64,000 nt of DNA. Source: Caballeronia mineralivorans PML1(12) (GTDB lineage Bacteria; Pseudomonadota; Gammaproteobacteria; Burkholderiales; Burkholderiaceae). Both the position numbers and the translations under genes were made by a program. Below the pieces are notes generated by a model. It ran no database searches, was not told the origin of the DNA, and worked only from the letters and a program-made list of their open reading frames with translations. Below, piece after piece: positions 8,526 to 17,436 of the stretch (positions within the stretch are counted from its first letter, which is position 1; the number at the start of each line of letters is the position of its first letter). The DNA is taken from assembly GCF_001028175.1 (NCBI RefSeq), contig NZ_AEJF01000078.1, positions 1 through 64,000 on the forward strand. Direction: 5' to 3'.

Positions 8526-9608
8526 TCAGCGCGCAACCTCGCGATCGAGCGAATCATAGCCGCGCCATTTGTATATCAATGCAGAGAGTAGCCAGGTCAT
8601 GACAAACACGCCCACGATCACATAACCGAGCGTGCCCAAATGATCGGACAACGCGCCCGCGAAATCCCAGATACCGCCCTTCAGTTGCAGCTTGTCCGCA
8701 ATCAGCCCAAGCGTCTCTATACCGCCCACCAGCACAGCGATGACCACGGAGATCAGCGTCACCGTGAGGTTGTAGTAAAGCTTGCGGATCGGCTTCATGA
8801 AGGCCCAGCCGTAGGCGCCGAGCATCAGCATGCTGTCGGCGGTATCGATAAGCGACATGCCTGCCGTGAACAGGACCGGGAACACGAGAATGGACCACAG
8901 CGGCATGCCGCGCGCAGCCTCGGCCGCCGCAATGCCCATCAAGCCGATCTCCGTGGCGGTATCGAAACCGAGGCCGAACAGCAAACCCAGCGGGTACATG
9001 TGCCAACTGCGCGTAATCAGGCGGAACAACGGTTTCAGCAACCGGGCGATCAAACCGCGGTTGCCGATCAGCAGATCAAGATCCTCTTCCTGATAGGGCT
9101 CGCCGCGCCGCACGCGCCTGAACGCACGCCATACGCCATGCAGCACGAACAGGTTCATGACCGCGATCGCGAACAGGAACAGCGCGGACACCACCGTGCC
9201 GATCACGCCGCCGATCTCCTTGAATGACGCCAGGCTGCCCTGCATTGCCAGCGCCGTGACTGCGATCAGCGCTGTGGCGAGCACCACCACGGTGGAGTGC
9301 CCAAGCGAGAAGAAAAAGCCCACGCCAAGCGGGCGTTGTCCCTGCTGCATGAGCTTGCGCGTGACGTTGTCGATAGCCGCTATGTGATCGGCGTCGACCG
9401 CATGCCGCAAGCCCAGCGAATAAGCGAGCAGCGCGGTGCCGAGCAGCATCGGATAAGCGTGGAATGCGACGAATGCCCAGACCCACGCAAGCACATTGAA
9501 GCCGCCAAGTGCACCGAGCATCCAGAGTGTTTTTGCCGTGAATATTCCCGGGCGGGAAGATGGGATTGGAAGGGCATTCGAGGATGTCGGCGCGGGCGGT
9601 TTAGTCAT
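8526..9608 (-). CDS. Nickel/cobalt permease, NiCoT family
   Basis: NiCoT proteins import Ni2+ and/or Co2+ across the inner membrane with high affinity, for urease, hydrogenase or cobalamin. The 360-residue product has about eight hydrophobic segments and the family signature RHAVDADH (HX4DH) at 68-75 in the second segment, followed by AIDNVTR. A second family block, LGFDTATEIGLM, is also present. I chose ATG at 9608; the frame allows an earlier in-frame ATG at 9632 and neither has a good ribosome-binding site. No nickel enzyme is adjacent, so the metal preference (Ni or Co; HoxN or NixA type) is unresolved. Confidence 0.93.
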   Translation of the reverse strand: MTKPPAPTSSNALPIPSSRPGIFTAKTLWMLGALGGFNVLAWVWAFVAFHAYPMLLGTALLAYSLGLRHAVDADHIAAIDNVTRKLMQQGQRPLGVGFFFSLGHSTVVVLATALIAVTALAMQGSLASFKEIGGVIGTVVSALFLFAIAVMNLFVLHGVWRAFRRVRRGEPYQEEDLDLLIGNRGLIARLLKPLFRLITRSWHMYPLGLLFGLGFDTATEIGLMGIAAAEAARGMPLWSILVFPVLFTAGMSLIDTADSMLMLGAYGWAFMKPIRKLYYNLTVTLISVVIAVLVGGIETLGLIADKLQLKGGIWDFAGALSDHLGTLGYVIVGVFVMTWLLSALIYKWRGYDSLDREVAR

Positions 9609-9841
9609 TCTTTGCAAGCTGGGGAATGGCAAAGGGTCAGGAAGGATTCAAGCATAGCGTGATTTGTCTGATCGCCAATAATGGGGCGCGTCCGTTCGCC
9701 CATAGTAAAAGGCAGGCAGGTTCCCAGCGGGCAACTCTGGCACGCCGATTCTTCACACGGGAACAAGCTTAGCGGGAATGCTTGGTTTGGCAGGCAGCGC
9801 AGCGCCGCTAAGATCGTGGCTCGTTCCGTTACAGAATTGCC

Positions 9842-10873
9842 ATGAGCCTTTATATCGACGATGCTCAACGCCATCGGATTCATCAGCTACGCGCGTCCTG
9901 GCGCTGGCGCAGCGAGTGGCCGACCTGGTTTCTGATTGTGGCTGTGTATGGCGGTTGGTTCGCGACGGCGCTCAATGCGCGGTCGATAGGAATGCCCCTG
10001 GCCGTAAGCATCCTGGCTGTGCTGTCGTGCCTGTATCTGTCCTTGCAGCATGAACTGCTGCATGGCCATCCGACGCATTTTCCCCTGTTTAACGCACTGC
10101 TCGGCGTCGCCCCGCTCGCGGTCTGGTTTCCCTACGCGGTGTATCGCGAATCGCATCTGCGCCATCACAACGACGCTCATCTCACCGATCCCGATCTCGA
10201 TCCGGAAACCTGGTTCGTCTCCGCCGAACGCTGGCGCAGTGCCGGAGCGGCGGTGCAGTTTCTGCTCGTTATCCGCAACACGTTCTTCGGCCGCATCGTG
10301 CTTGGCCCGTGGTTTTCCATCGTGGAAACGATGATGTACGCAGTCGCCCGGATAGCGCGAGGGAATGGCCGCATCGCAAGCGCCTGGGCCCTGCATCTCG
10401 TCCTGCTCGGACTGCTCGCGGCGTGGCTCGACCGCCGATGCGGCATCAGTCCGGCGCTCTTCATACTCGGCGTCGGTTATCCGGCGCTTGCGTTGAGTGC
10501 GATCCGTTCGTTCCAGGAACATCGCGCCGCCGACAACATCCCCGAACGCACGGTCATCAACGAAGCATCGTGGGTCTGGCGTCTTCTGTTTCTCAACAAC
10601 AACTTTCACTCGGTTCATCACGACTTGCCGAGCGTGCCCTGGTTCGCGCTGGCTAACGTTTATCATGAGCACCGCGACGCGTATCTGCAGCGCAATGGCA
10701 GCTTTATTGTGCGCGGTTATCAGGAATGGCTGGTGCGGCATGTGGTGCAACCGGTTGCACCCGCGTTGCATCCGCTTCACGCGCTTAATGTGCGAGCCGA
10801 TCAGATTGCGCTGGCTCGGGCTTCCGTGGCTGGGTCCGCAACGCTTGGCGACGACGCGGCGCAGCCTGTCTGA
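9842..10873 (+). CDS. Membrane fatty acid desaturase-type di-iron protein
   Basis: The 343-residue integral membrane protein carries the three histidine boxes of the fatty-acid desaturase/hydroxylase superfamily: HELLHGH at 70-76, HLRHH at 105-109 and HSVHH at 256-260, with an extra EHRA at 226. Several hydrophobic segments lie between them. Such enzymes use a di-iron centre and O2 to desaturate or hydroxylate lipid chains, and sometimes carotenoids. The substrate is not evident. It lies divergent from the nickel permease gene and 48 bases before the PhnD-like gene, with which it may be co-transcribed. Confidence 0.88.
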   Translation: MSLYIDDAQRHRIHQLRASWRWRSEWPTWFLIVAVYGGWFATALNARSIGMPLAVSILAVLSCLYLSLQHELLHGHPTHFPLFNALLGVAPLAVWFPYAVYRESHLRHHNDAHLTDPDLDPETWFVSAERWRSAGAAVQFLLVIRNTFFGRIVLGPWFSIVETMMYAVARIARGNGRIASAWALHLVLLGLLAAWLDRRCGISPALFILGVGYPALALSAIRSFQEHRAADNIPERTVINEASWVWRLLFLNNNFHSVHHDLPSVPWFALANVYHEHRDAYLQRNGSFIVRGYQEWLVRHVVQPVAPALHPLHALNVRADQIALARASVAGSATLGDDAAQPV

Positions 10874-10921
10874 TGTGTCTCTCCGACGAGGTTTTCGTCG
10901 GTGGAATGGGAAAGAACCTGC

Positions 10922-11734
10922 ATGAACTGGGTGGCCGCGTTACCTATGTACAACGTCACGCCGGCACTCGCCCACGACTGGCGCGCTTTGCTCGACCATG
11001 TCCATCGCCGTTTGCGGCCTTGGCTCGAGGCACGCGGCGACACGCTCGCCATTGTCGATCCCGCGACATCCCTGGACGAATTCTGGCTGCGTGAGAACCT
11101 GCTGCTGTCGCAGACATGCGGCTATCCGCTGGTGAAAGCGCTCGCAGGACGCGTGCAGCTTGTCGCAACGCCCGTTTTTTCCGTCGATGGCTGCGCGGGC
11201 GGCGACTATCGCAGCGTTCTGGTCGCCAGGACCGCGGCGGGTGTCACGTCGCTCGCGGCATGCCGCGGACTGCGCGCGGCGTTCAACAACCCCGACTCGA
11301 ATAGCGGTATGAACCTGCTGCGCAGCGCCGTCGCGCCGCTTGCCGGCGGGCGTCCGTTCTTCGCGTCGGTGATCGAAACGGGCGGGCACCTGGCGTCGCT
11401 GCAAGTCCTGCTGGACGACCGCGCCGATATCGCCGCCATCGACTGCGTGACCTTCGCATTCGTGCTTGACAAGCTTGCCCATCTCGGCCGCGGCGTGGTC
11501 GAAATCGGCGCGACGCGAAGCGCGCCCGGCTTGCCGCTGATTGCATCGAAACGGGTGCCGCCGGACGGCATCGAGGCGCTGGCGATCGCTCTCGCCGACA
11601 CCATCGCGGAGGATCGTCCGCTGGCAAAACGGCTCAAGCTCGATGGCTTTGCCAATCGACCACTCGACGACTACGCAAGCATTCTCGACATTGAAACGGA
11701 CGCCGTGAAGCGCGGTTATCCCCGCCTCGCGTGA
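10922..11734 (+). CDS. PhnD/SsuA/TauA-type substrate-binding domain protein, no signal peptide
   Basis: The 270-residue protein opens with WVAALPMYNVTP and contains the phrases FNNPDSNSGMNLLR, GGHLASLQVLLDDRADIAAIDCVTFAFV and SAPGLPLIASKR. These match the type II periplasmic-binding fold of the phosphonate/phosphate PhnD family. Unlike a normal importer receptor it lacks a signal peptide, and no permease or ATPase is next to it. It may act in the cytoplasm or as a sensor-like domain. Start ATG at 10922 was chosen over upstream in-frame codons because the family similarity begins at once. Its function is unknown. Confidence 0.75.
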   Translation: MNWVAALPMYNVTPALAHDWRALLDHVHRRLRPWLEARGDTLAIVDPATSLDEFWLRENLLLSQTCGYPLVKALAGRVQLVATPVFSVDGCAGGDYRSVLVARTAAGVTSLAACRGLRAAFNNPDSNSGMNLLRSAVAPLAGGRPFFASVIETGGHLASLQVLLDDRADIAAIDCVTFAFVLDKLAHLGRGVVEIGATRSAPGLPLIASKRVPPDGIEALAIALADTIAEDRPLAKRLKLDGFANRPLDDYASILDIETDAVKRGYPRLA

Positions 11735-11857
11735 GGGTAGACACGGCAGACTTTCCTGACTTTCGGCACAATCGGCTTTCACCCACGCGTGCACGGTGCG
11801 TTTTGGATTTTCGTCCGGGGCCGCGCGCCGCCGCTGCACGAAGTCATGGAAGCCGCA

Positions 11858-12847
11858 ATGATCCCGTTTTCAGTTCTCGATTTATCCCCTATTCCCGCCG
11901 GATCGACCGCCGCCGACGCCTTCCGCCACTCGCGCGAACTGGCCCAGCACGTCGAAAAACTCGGCTACCTGCGCTTCTGGCTCGCCGAGCATCACAACAT
12001 GACCGGCATTGGCAGCGCCGCGACTTCCGTGGTGATAGGACACGTTGCCGCAGGGACAAGCACGATCCGCGTTGGCTCGGGCGGCGTAATGCTGCCGAAT
12101 CACGCGCCGCTCGTGATCGCCGAGCAGTTCGGCACGCTCGAGTCGCTGTTTCCCGGACGGATCGATCTCGGCCTCGGCCGCGCGCCCGGTACCGACCAGA
12201 CAACCGCCCGCGCGCTGCGACGCGACCTCCAGGGCAGCGCGGATAATTTCCCCGACGACGTCGTGGAATTGCAGCGCTATTTCGCCGATCCCGTGGAAGG
12301 CCAGCGCGTACGCGCCGTGCCGGGCTCCGGGCTGAACGTGCCAATCTGGCTGCTCGGCTCGTCCACCTTCAGCGCCCAGCTCGCCGCTGCGCTCGGCCTG
12401 CCGTTCGCCTTCGCCTCGCATTTCGCGCCAGACTACCTGCTGACCGCACTGCAGGTTTACCGGACCCAATTCCGGCCGTCGAAACAACTCGATCGCCCTT
12501 ACGCGATGGTGGGCGTCAATGTTTTTGCCGCCGACACCACGGCTGAGGCGGAGGTTCTCTTCACATCGCTACAACAGCAATTCATTAATCTGCGACGTGG
12601 CACGCCGGGCCAGTTGCCGCCGCCCGTCGAGCAGATTGCGTGGAACGAAGCGGAACGCGCCGGCGTGGAGCATTCGCTGGCGTGCTCGGTGATCGGCGAT
12701 CAACGGCAGGTGGAAGCGGGACTTGCCTCGCTGATCGAACAAACCCAGCCGGACGAGTTGATGGTGACCGCGCAAATCTACGATCACGCCGCCCGCCTGC
12801 GCTCGTTCGGGATCACGGCGCAGGCCCGCGCGACGCTGGCGGCATAG
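11858..12847 (+). CDS. Luciferase-like (LLM) flavin-dependent monooxygenase
   Basis: The 329-residue protein belongs to the bacterial-luciferase-like FMN/F420 family, YhbW-type group. Signs are the N-terminal [20 protein letters not shown] near residue 45, the [14 protein letters not shown] strand-loop and the [14 protein letters not shown] segment. It probably uses reduced FMN from a separate reductase; the substrate is not predictable. MIPFSVLD at 11858 agrees with the usual family N-terminus, although an ATG four codons earlier (11846) is open. The gene stands 123 bases after the PhnD-like gene. Confidence 0.9.
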   Translation: MIPFSVLDLSPIPAGSTAADAFRHSRELAQHVEKLGYLRFWLAEHHNMTGIGSAATSVVIGHVAAGTSTIRVGSGGVMLPNHAPLVIAEQFGTLESLFPGRIDLGLGRAPGTDQTTARALRRDLQGSADNFPDDVVELQRYFADPVEGQRVRAVPGSGLNVPIWLLGSSTFSAQLAAALGLPFAFASHFAPDYLLTALQVYRTQFRPSKQLDRPYAMVGVNVFAADTTAEAEVLFTSLQQQFINLRRGTPGQLPPPVEQIAWNEAERAGVEHSLACSVIGDQRQVEAGLASLIEQTQPDELMVTAQIYDHAARLRSFGITAQARATLAA

Positions 12848-13080
12848 AGGAGCGGCATCGCCTCCCGTATGTCAACTGAATGTCAATTGTTAAGCGGCAC
12901 GGCGAACACGCATTCAGGTGCTGGACGGGTATCGTTTTGACAAGCAATAATGAGGGCGGCGGCTTTGAGATCCGCCGTCCTGCGCCCGCTTCTGGTGCCT
13001 TTGTGTGAAGGGCCGTGACGGGTAAGCCGTTCGAAGGGTCTCAACAAGAAAGATGTCGGATATCGCAAGGGAGAAAATGA

Positions 13081-13326
13081 ATGACCAGAAGTCCCGCCAC
13101 AGGATCCATGACCTTGCTGACGGAGCGCGATGAAGCCACCGGTCAGGAAGTGCGAACATTGCGCCTCGAACCTGCAGCCGATGGCAAGGCCGTCCTCCTG
13201 ATCGAGATTGACGAAAGGAAGGCCGGTATCCATCGTGAGGTGCGTTATGAAATCACGCCGGCAGAACTGATTGCAGCGATTCGCGCGCACGGTGCAGAAT
13301 TGCCGGGCGAGCAACATAATCGGTAA
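13081..13326 (+). CDS. Small hypothetical protein
   Basis: An acidic to neutral protein of 81 residues is encoded. It alternates short beta-like stretches (VRTLRLEP, AVLLIEIDE, REVRYEITP) and ends in a helix (AELIAAIRAHG). The start is well supported by AAGGGAG eight bases upstream of the ATG. I do not recognise the family. Its monocistronic position, strong translation signal and codon bias support a real gene. Confidence 0.65.
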   Translation: MTRSPATGSMTLLTERDEATGQEVRTLRLEPAADGKAVLLIEIDERKAGIHREVRYEITPAELIAAIRAHGAELPGEQHNR

Positions 13327-13731
13327 AATGATTTAGGCATACAATAGCGGTATTCGGCGCTATCATTTCTTCGTGGCGCCCGCGGTTGTCTGGGCAAATT
13401 GTTGAAATTAGCGGCTGCGTGCATGGTGCATTTGAAACATGAGCAGCCGCCAGCCGTGCACCGATCTGGTCGAAGCTACAGCTGCTGATTCGGCGGCTTA
13501 CGCATCTCGCACCGGTCTCAAACACAGTAACCAGTTTGTCGAGCCGCGCGCTCGCAGAAGCCCGATTAGCAGGCGCTGCGGGTTAAAGCGGTAATTTGCG
13601 GTATTACACTAATTGACGCGCGTCACTCGGCGCGACACGATTTTAGTCAACCCACACATTCCTCGAGCCGCCCCGGTCCGCGCGGGCAGATGGCTCGCCT
13701 TCAAGAAAGTAAAAGCTGAATCAGGACAGCC
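13327..13731. other. 405-base gap upstream of the H-NS-like gene
   Basis: No gene is supported. It holds a near-direct repeat GCGGTAATTTGCGGTATTAC around 13588-13607 and a perfect 12-bp palindrome TGACGCGCGTCA at 13614-13625. Both lie 107-145 bases before the H-NS-like start, a plausible regulatory zone. Confidence 0.45.
13614..13625. promoter_or_regulatory. Palindrome TGACGCGCGTCA upstream of H-NS-like gene
   Basis: This 12-bp sequence is a perfect inverted repeat 107 bases before the GTG start of the following gene. It may be a repressor site or simply a GC-rich palindrome. No regulator is assigned. Confidence 0.3.
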
Positions 13732-14049
13732 GTGGACGAAAGAAAGCGAGACAGCATCATTGCCTATTTGCGCAGCCGAATGGCTGAGTTTGGCATTACC
13801 GAAACGGCTCTGGCCGAAGCATTGGCCGACGTGCCCGTTTCCGTCACCCCTCCTCCTTTGACGAACGGTTCGAGCGCGGCGTCCAAGCGCGCACTGCCGT
13901 CCATGCCTCAAATGCCCGAGAATACCAATGGCGCTACGCCGGTATTCAGAAACGCAAGCGGCGACACATGGGACGGTGTAGGTGACATGCCAGAGTGGCT
14001 CAAGCGCGCCGTGCATGCAGGGCAGGATATCGAGTTTTACCGGGTTTAA
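13732..14049 (+). CDS. H-NS-family DNA-binding protein with altered C-terminal motif
   Basis: The 105-residue protein begins DERKRDSIIAYLRSRMAEFGIT, a helical N-terminus typical of short Burkholderiaceae H-NS-type proteins. After a Pro/Ser-rich linker it ends with GDTWDGVGDMPEWLKRAVHAGQD. That end aligns with the H-NS DNA-binding domain pattern TWxGxGxxPxW, but Asp replaces the usual Arg after the second Gly. These proteins bind AT-rich DNA and silence genes. The start is GTG, with AGGA six bases upstream. The family call rests on motif reading; DNA affinity may be changed or lost. Confidence 0.72.
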   Translation: MDERKRDSIIAYLRSRMAEFGITETALAEALADVPVSVTPPPLTNGSSAASKRALPSMPQMPENTNGATPVFRNASGDTWDGVGDMPEWLKRAVHAGQDIEFYRV

Positions 14050-14234
14050 AGCCGCTCGTCTGGCGGGACCGCTTATGCAAATATCGGCGCCCTGCATGAC
14101 TTGCGGGCTTTGGGCGCGTGTGCGGGCGTGGCACTCGACTTGGCCGATATCCGGGCATTGCGTAACCATTACGTAACCGCCCTTCCGTTTGCGTGCGGCA
14201 TGCATGCCAAGCGTACGTAGCGCTTCCTGAAATA

Positions 14235-14258
14235 AAGAACGCCCCGCAGGGCGTTCTT
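14235..14258 (-). terminator. Rho-independent terminator of the rhamnose ABC operon
   Basis: A perfect 10-bp stem (AAGAACGCCC / GGGCGTTCTT) with a CGCA loop is followed on the minus strand by TTTATTTC. It lies 39 bases beyond the binding-protein stop and between convergent genes, so it may also stop rightward transcripts. Confidence 0.85.
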
Positions 14259-14296
14259 ATTCACGTAGGCAACCACTACATCGAACGTCGGCCGCT

Positions 14297-15322
14297 CTAG
14301 AAATTGAAGTTGTCGATATTCGAAGAATCGAACGTGGTCGGCGGTCCAAGCACGACTTCGCCGCTCTTGCCCACCGTGCGTGTGCCCAGCTTGCCGGCTT
14401 CGAAGCTGTCGCCTTCCTTGCCCGTGATCGTGCCCGACGCGAGATTAGCCGCCGCGTACGCCGCGAGGTAGCCGAGTTGACCCGGGTCCCACAACTGGAA
14501 CGCCTTCACGGTGCCGTTCTTGATGAACGCGCGCATCTGGTTCGGCGTACCGAGTCCAGTGACCATAACCTTGCCCTTGGCCGGCGACGTCGAGATATAA
14601 CGCGCCGCCGCTGCAATACCCACGGTCGTCGGAGCAATGATGCCCTTCAGGCTCGGATACGCCTGCAACAAGCCCTGCGTTTCGACGAACGATTTCTGGT
14701 CGTCGTCGTTACCGTAGGCAATCTTCACCAGCTTGAGCTTCGAATATTCCGGCTTCTTGAGCTCCTCCTGCATCCACTTGATCCAGGTGTTCTGATTCGT
14801 GGCGTTCGGCGTGGCCGAGAGGATCGCGAACTCGCCCTCGCCGCCCACCAGTTTCGACAATAACTGCACCTGTCCCCGTCCGATCGATTCCGAGTTCGCC
14901 TGGTTGACGAAAATCTGCCGGCCATCGGGTGCGGTATCGGAGTCGAAGGTGACGACTTTTATGCCCTGCGACATCGCCTTCTTCAGGTATGGGACAACAG
15001 CATTGGCATCGTTAGCGGCAATCACGATCGCGTCCTGACGCTGCGTGATCAACGTATTGATGTATTGGACCTGCGACGACGCGCCCGCATCCGAGGGACC
15101 CACTACCTTCCCCTGACCGCCCATCTCCTTGATGGCCGCCAGCCCGCCGTCATCGGCGATGACTTCGTACGGGTTGTTGATCTGCTTCGGCAGGAACGCT
15201 ATTTTCAGGTCCTTTTTCAGATCCGCAGCGTTCGCGCTGATCGGAATCGTCGCCGCGACGGACACCGCGATCAATGCGGCGCATAACGCCGGACCGCGAA
15301 TTAACTTAAAGGGTTTGAACAT
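14297..15322 (-). CDS. rhaS: Rhamnose ABC transporter, periplasmic binding protein
   Basis: The 341-residue protein has a Sec signal (MFKPFKLIRGPALCAALIAVS... ending near SANA) and the type I periplasmic-binding fold of CUT2 sugar receptors: KIAFLPKQINNPYE, then VIAANDANAVVPYLK, FDSDTAPDGRQIFVNQAN and a C-terminal VLGPPTTFD. These phrases fit the RhaS rhamnose receptor group. The ATG at 15322 has AGGAG correctly placed. It is the last gene of the rhaM-lactonase-ATPase-permease-permease-receptor operon, so it captures L-rhamnose for the two permeases upstream. Confidence 0.92.
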   Translation of the reverse strand: MFKPFKLIRGPALCAALIAVSVAATIPISANAADLKKDLKIAFLPKQINNPYEVIADDGGLAAIKEMGGQGKVVGPSDAGASSQVQYINTLITQRQDAIVIAANDANAVVPYLKKAMSQGIKVVTFDSDTAPDGRQIFVNQANSESIGRGQVQLLSKLVGGEGEFAILSATPNATNQNTWIKWMQEELKKPEYSKLKLVKIAYGNDDDQKSFVETQGLLQAYPSLKGIIAPTTVGIAAAARYISTSPAKGKVMVTGLGTPNQMRAFIKNGTVKAFQLWDPGQLGYLAAYAAANLASGTITGKEGDSFEAGKLGTRTVGKSGEVVLGPPTTFDSSNIDNFNF

Positions 15323-15395
15323 GCTTGTGTCTCCTGATGTCGCGCGCCGCTCCGATTTTTCTGGAGTCTTCACGCTGGTTTTAAAAGCCCAACTT

Positions 15396-16400
15396 TCATG
15401 AAAGCGTCTGCGTCATCAAGCGCTTTTCACGCATGACACGCCAACGTGCAACAAGATTCGGAATCAGCACCGACGACAACAACAAACCACCGGTCACAAT
15501 GGTCAGCGTCTCACTCGATACATCCGAGAGCGTCAACGCATTGCGCAACACGCCGATGATCAGCAACGACAGCAGCACGCCGATCATCGATCCGCGTCCA
15601 CCGAAGATACTCACGCCGCCGAACAGCACGGCTGCGATCACCGACAACTCGAAACCCTCGCCGTTGTCGCCGCGTGCGCTGGTGAAGCGCAGCGTATAGA
15701 CCACGCCCGCGAGCGCGCTCATCGCGCCGGACAACATGAAAAGCTTGAGTTTCGTGCGCGCCACGTCAATGCCCGAGAACTGCGCGGCAACCGGATTCGC
15801 GCCGGTCGCGTAGAGGCTGCGCCCGAACGGCGTGGCCTGCAGCAGCACCGTGAAAACAATCGCGCCGATGATCACAAGCACGAACGGCATCGGCAGGAAT
15901 GCGGCGATCGTGTCGATACCGAATGCCGTGTAGGACGCGGGAAAGTCCGCGACAGCCTGATCGCCCAGCAGCACGTACGCGAGGCCCCGAAACAGCGCGA
16001 GCGTGCCGATAGTCACGGCAAGCGAGGGCAGATTGAAGCGCACGATCACGAGGCCGTTGAACAGGCCGGCAAGCGTCCCTGCAACCAATACGATGGCGAT
16101 CACAAGCGGCATGGGCAAACCCATGTGCCAAAGCACGCCCATCAGTGCACTCGATGCGCCGAGCACCGACGCCACCGACAAATCGATCTCGGCCGCGACA
16201 ATGATCAGCGTCATCGGCAAGGCGATCAGCGCGATCTCGGTGAAATCGGCGAGCATGTTCGAGAGGTTCGCGCTTGACAGGAACATCGGTGACAGGACGC
16301 GTCCGAGGATCACGCCAAGCACAAGCACCACCACGAGCATGGTTTCCCACGAGACGTGCCGGCGTTTTGTCAGCGTGAGTGCGGAATCGGGTTTAGCCAT
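15396..16400 (-). CDS. rhaQ: Rhamnose ABC transporter permease 2
   Basis: The 334-residue CUT2 permease has about eight to ten hydrophobic segments and the family signatures [38 protein letters not shown] and GATGANPVAA-type loops, with GGVSIFGGRGS near the end. It pairs with the preceding permease to form the channel. It overlaps that gene by eight bases, which implies coupled translation. The assignment to rhamnose comes from the operon. Confidence 0.9.
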   Translation of the reverse strand: MAKPDSALTLTKRRHVSWETMLVVVLVLGVILGRVLSPMFLSSANLSNMLADFTEIALIALPMTLIIVAAEIDLSVASVLGASSALMGVLWHMGLPMPLVIAIVLVAGTLAGLFNGLVIVRFNLPSLAVTIGTLALFRGLAYVLLGDQAVADFPASYTAFGIDTIAAFLPMPFVLVIIGAIVFTVLLQATPFGRSLYATGANPVAAQFSGIDVARTKLKLFMLSGAMSALAGVVYTLRFTSARGDNGEGFELSVIAAVLFGGVSIFGGRGSMIGVLLSLLIIGVLRNALTLSDVSSETLTIVTGGLLLSSVLIPNLVARWRVMREKRLMTQTLS

Positions 16401-17436
16401 GATCGCGTTTCCTCATCATGCGGCGCGCGACGGAGCGCGCCAGGAGTGTGTCGAGCGTGATCGCTGCGACGATCAACGCTCCCTGGATGGCCTGCTGCCA
16501 GAACGGCGATACGCGCAAGACCACCAGCGCAATGTTGATGACGCCGAGCACGAGCGCGCCTAGTGTCGCGCCGAGTATGGTGCCGACGCCGCCGGTAATT
16601 GCCACGCTGCCCACCACGGCCGCGGCCACCACCTGCAATTCGATACCCTTCGCCGTGCTCGCTTCGACCGTGCCGAAACGGGCCAGCCACAAGACGCCCG
16701 CGAGGCCCGCGATCGCACCGGACAACAGGAAGCCGATCATCACGCGGCGTTCTACGCGGATACCCGCAAGCCGCGCTGCTTCCGGGTTTGAACCAATCGC
16801 ATAGTGCTCGCGCCCGCCGCGATATTGCTTGAGATAAATGCCGATCGCGACCAGCACCACCACCGCTATCAAGACCAGGTTCGGCAAGCCGAGCAGCGAA
16901 CCCGTGGCGATGCGCGAGAACGCATCGGGAAGGCTGGTTGCGTTGATCTGGCCGCCGTGGACCCAGGCGTAATCGGCGCCGCGCACGATATACAGCGTCG
17001 ATAAGGTCGCCACCAGCGAAGGTACGCGCCCGAACGTCACCAGCGTGCCGTTCACTCCACCGATCACGAGGCCGATGGCAATGCCCGCCAGCATCGCCAC
17101 GACTATCGGCATGTGCGGGAACATCACGAAGAGACTGCCGACCGAATACGCACTGACGCCGACAACCGACGCCACCGACAGATCGATATGCCGCATCAGC
17201 ATCACGACCGTCATGCCGGCGGTAAGCAAGCCGATGATCGACACATTGAGCAGAACGTCACGCAGATTCTGCAGATTGAGGAACTCGGGTTTCACCGCGG
17301 CGGTGGCCGCAACCAGCGCGATCAGCACGACAAATAACGTCGCCTCGCGGCTGCGAACGAGGTCCGTCAGCAGGTTGCGGCGTTTGGGCTTAGGTGCGTG
17401 CACGGCAGGCATCGCAGGAGAATGTCGGGTCATCAT
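16393..17436 (-). CDS. rhaP: Rhamnose ABC transporter permease 1
   Basis: A 347-residue CUT2 inner-membrane permease. It shows [32 protein letters not shown] and the cytoplasmic coupling-loop region [15 protein letters not shown]. The hydrophilic N-terminus is longer than in the second permease. The start overlaps the ATPase stop by four bases. It forms a heterodimeric channel with the next gene product. Confidence 0.9.
   Translation of the reverse strand: MMTRHSPAMPAVHAPKPKRRNLLTDLVRSREATLFVVLIALVAATAAVKPEFLNLQNLRDVLLNVSIIGLLTAGMTVVMLMRHIDLSVASVVGVSAYSVGSLFVMFPHMPIVVAMLAGIAIGLVIGGVNGTLVTFGRVPSLVATLSTLYIVRGADYAWVHGGQINATSLPDAFSRIATGSLLGLPNLVLIAVVVLVAIGIYLKQYRGGREHYAIGSNPEAARLAGIRVERRVMIGFLLSGAIAGLAGVLWLARFGTVEASTAKGIELQVVAAAVVGSVAITGGVGTILGATLGALVLGVINIALVVLRVSPFWQQAIQGALIVAAITLDTLLARSVARRMMRKRDHG

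Noticed and set aside
12883..13317. Minus-strand frame of 144 codons
   Set aside because: It is antisense to the small gene at 13081-13326, which has a good ribosome-binding site, and its product shows no protein-like pattern.
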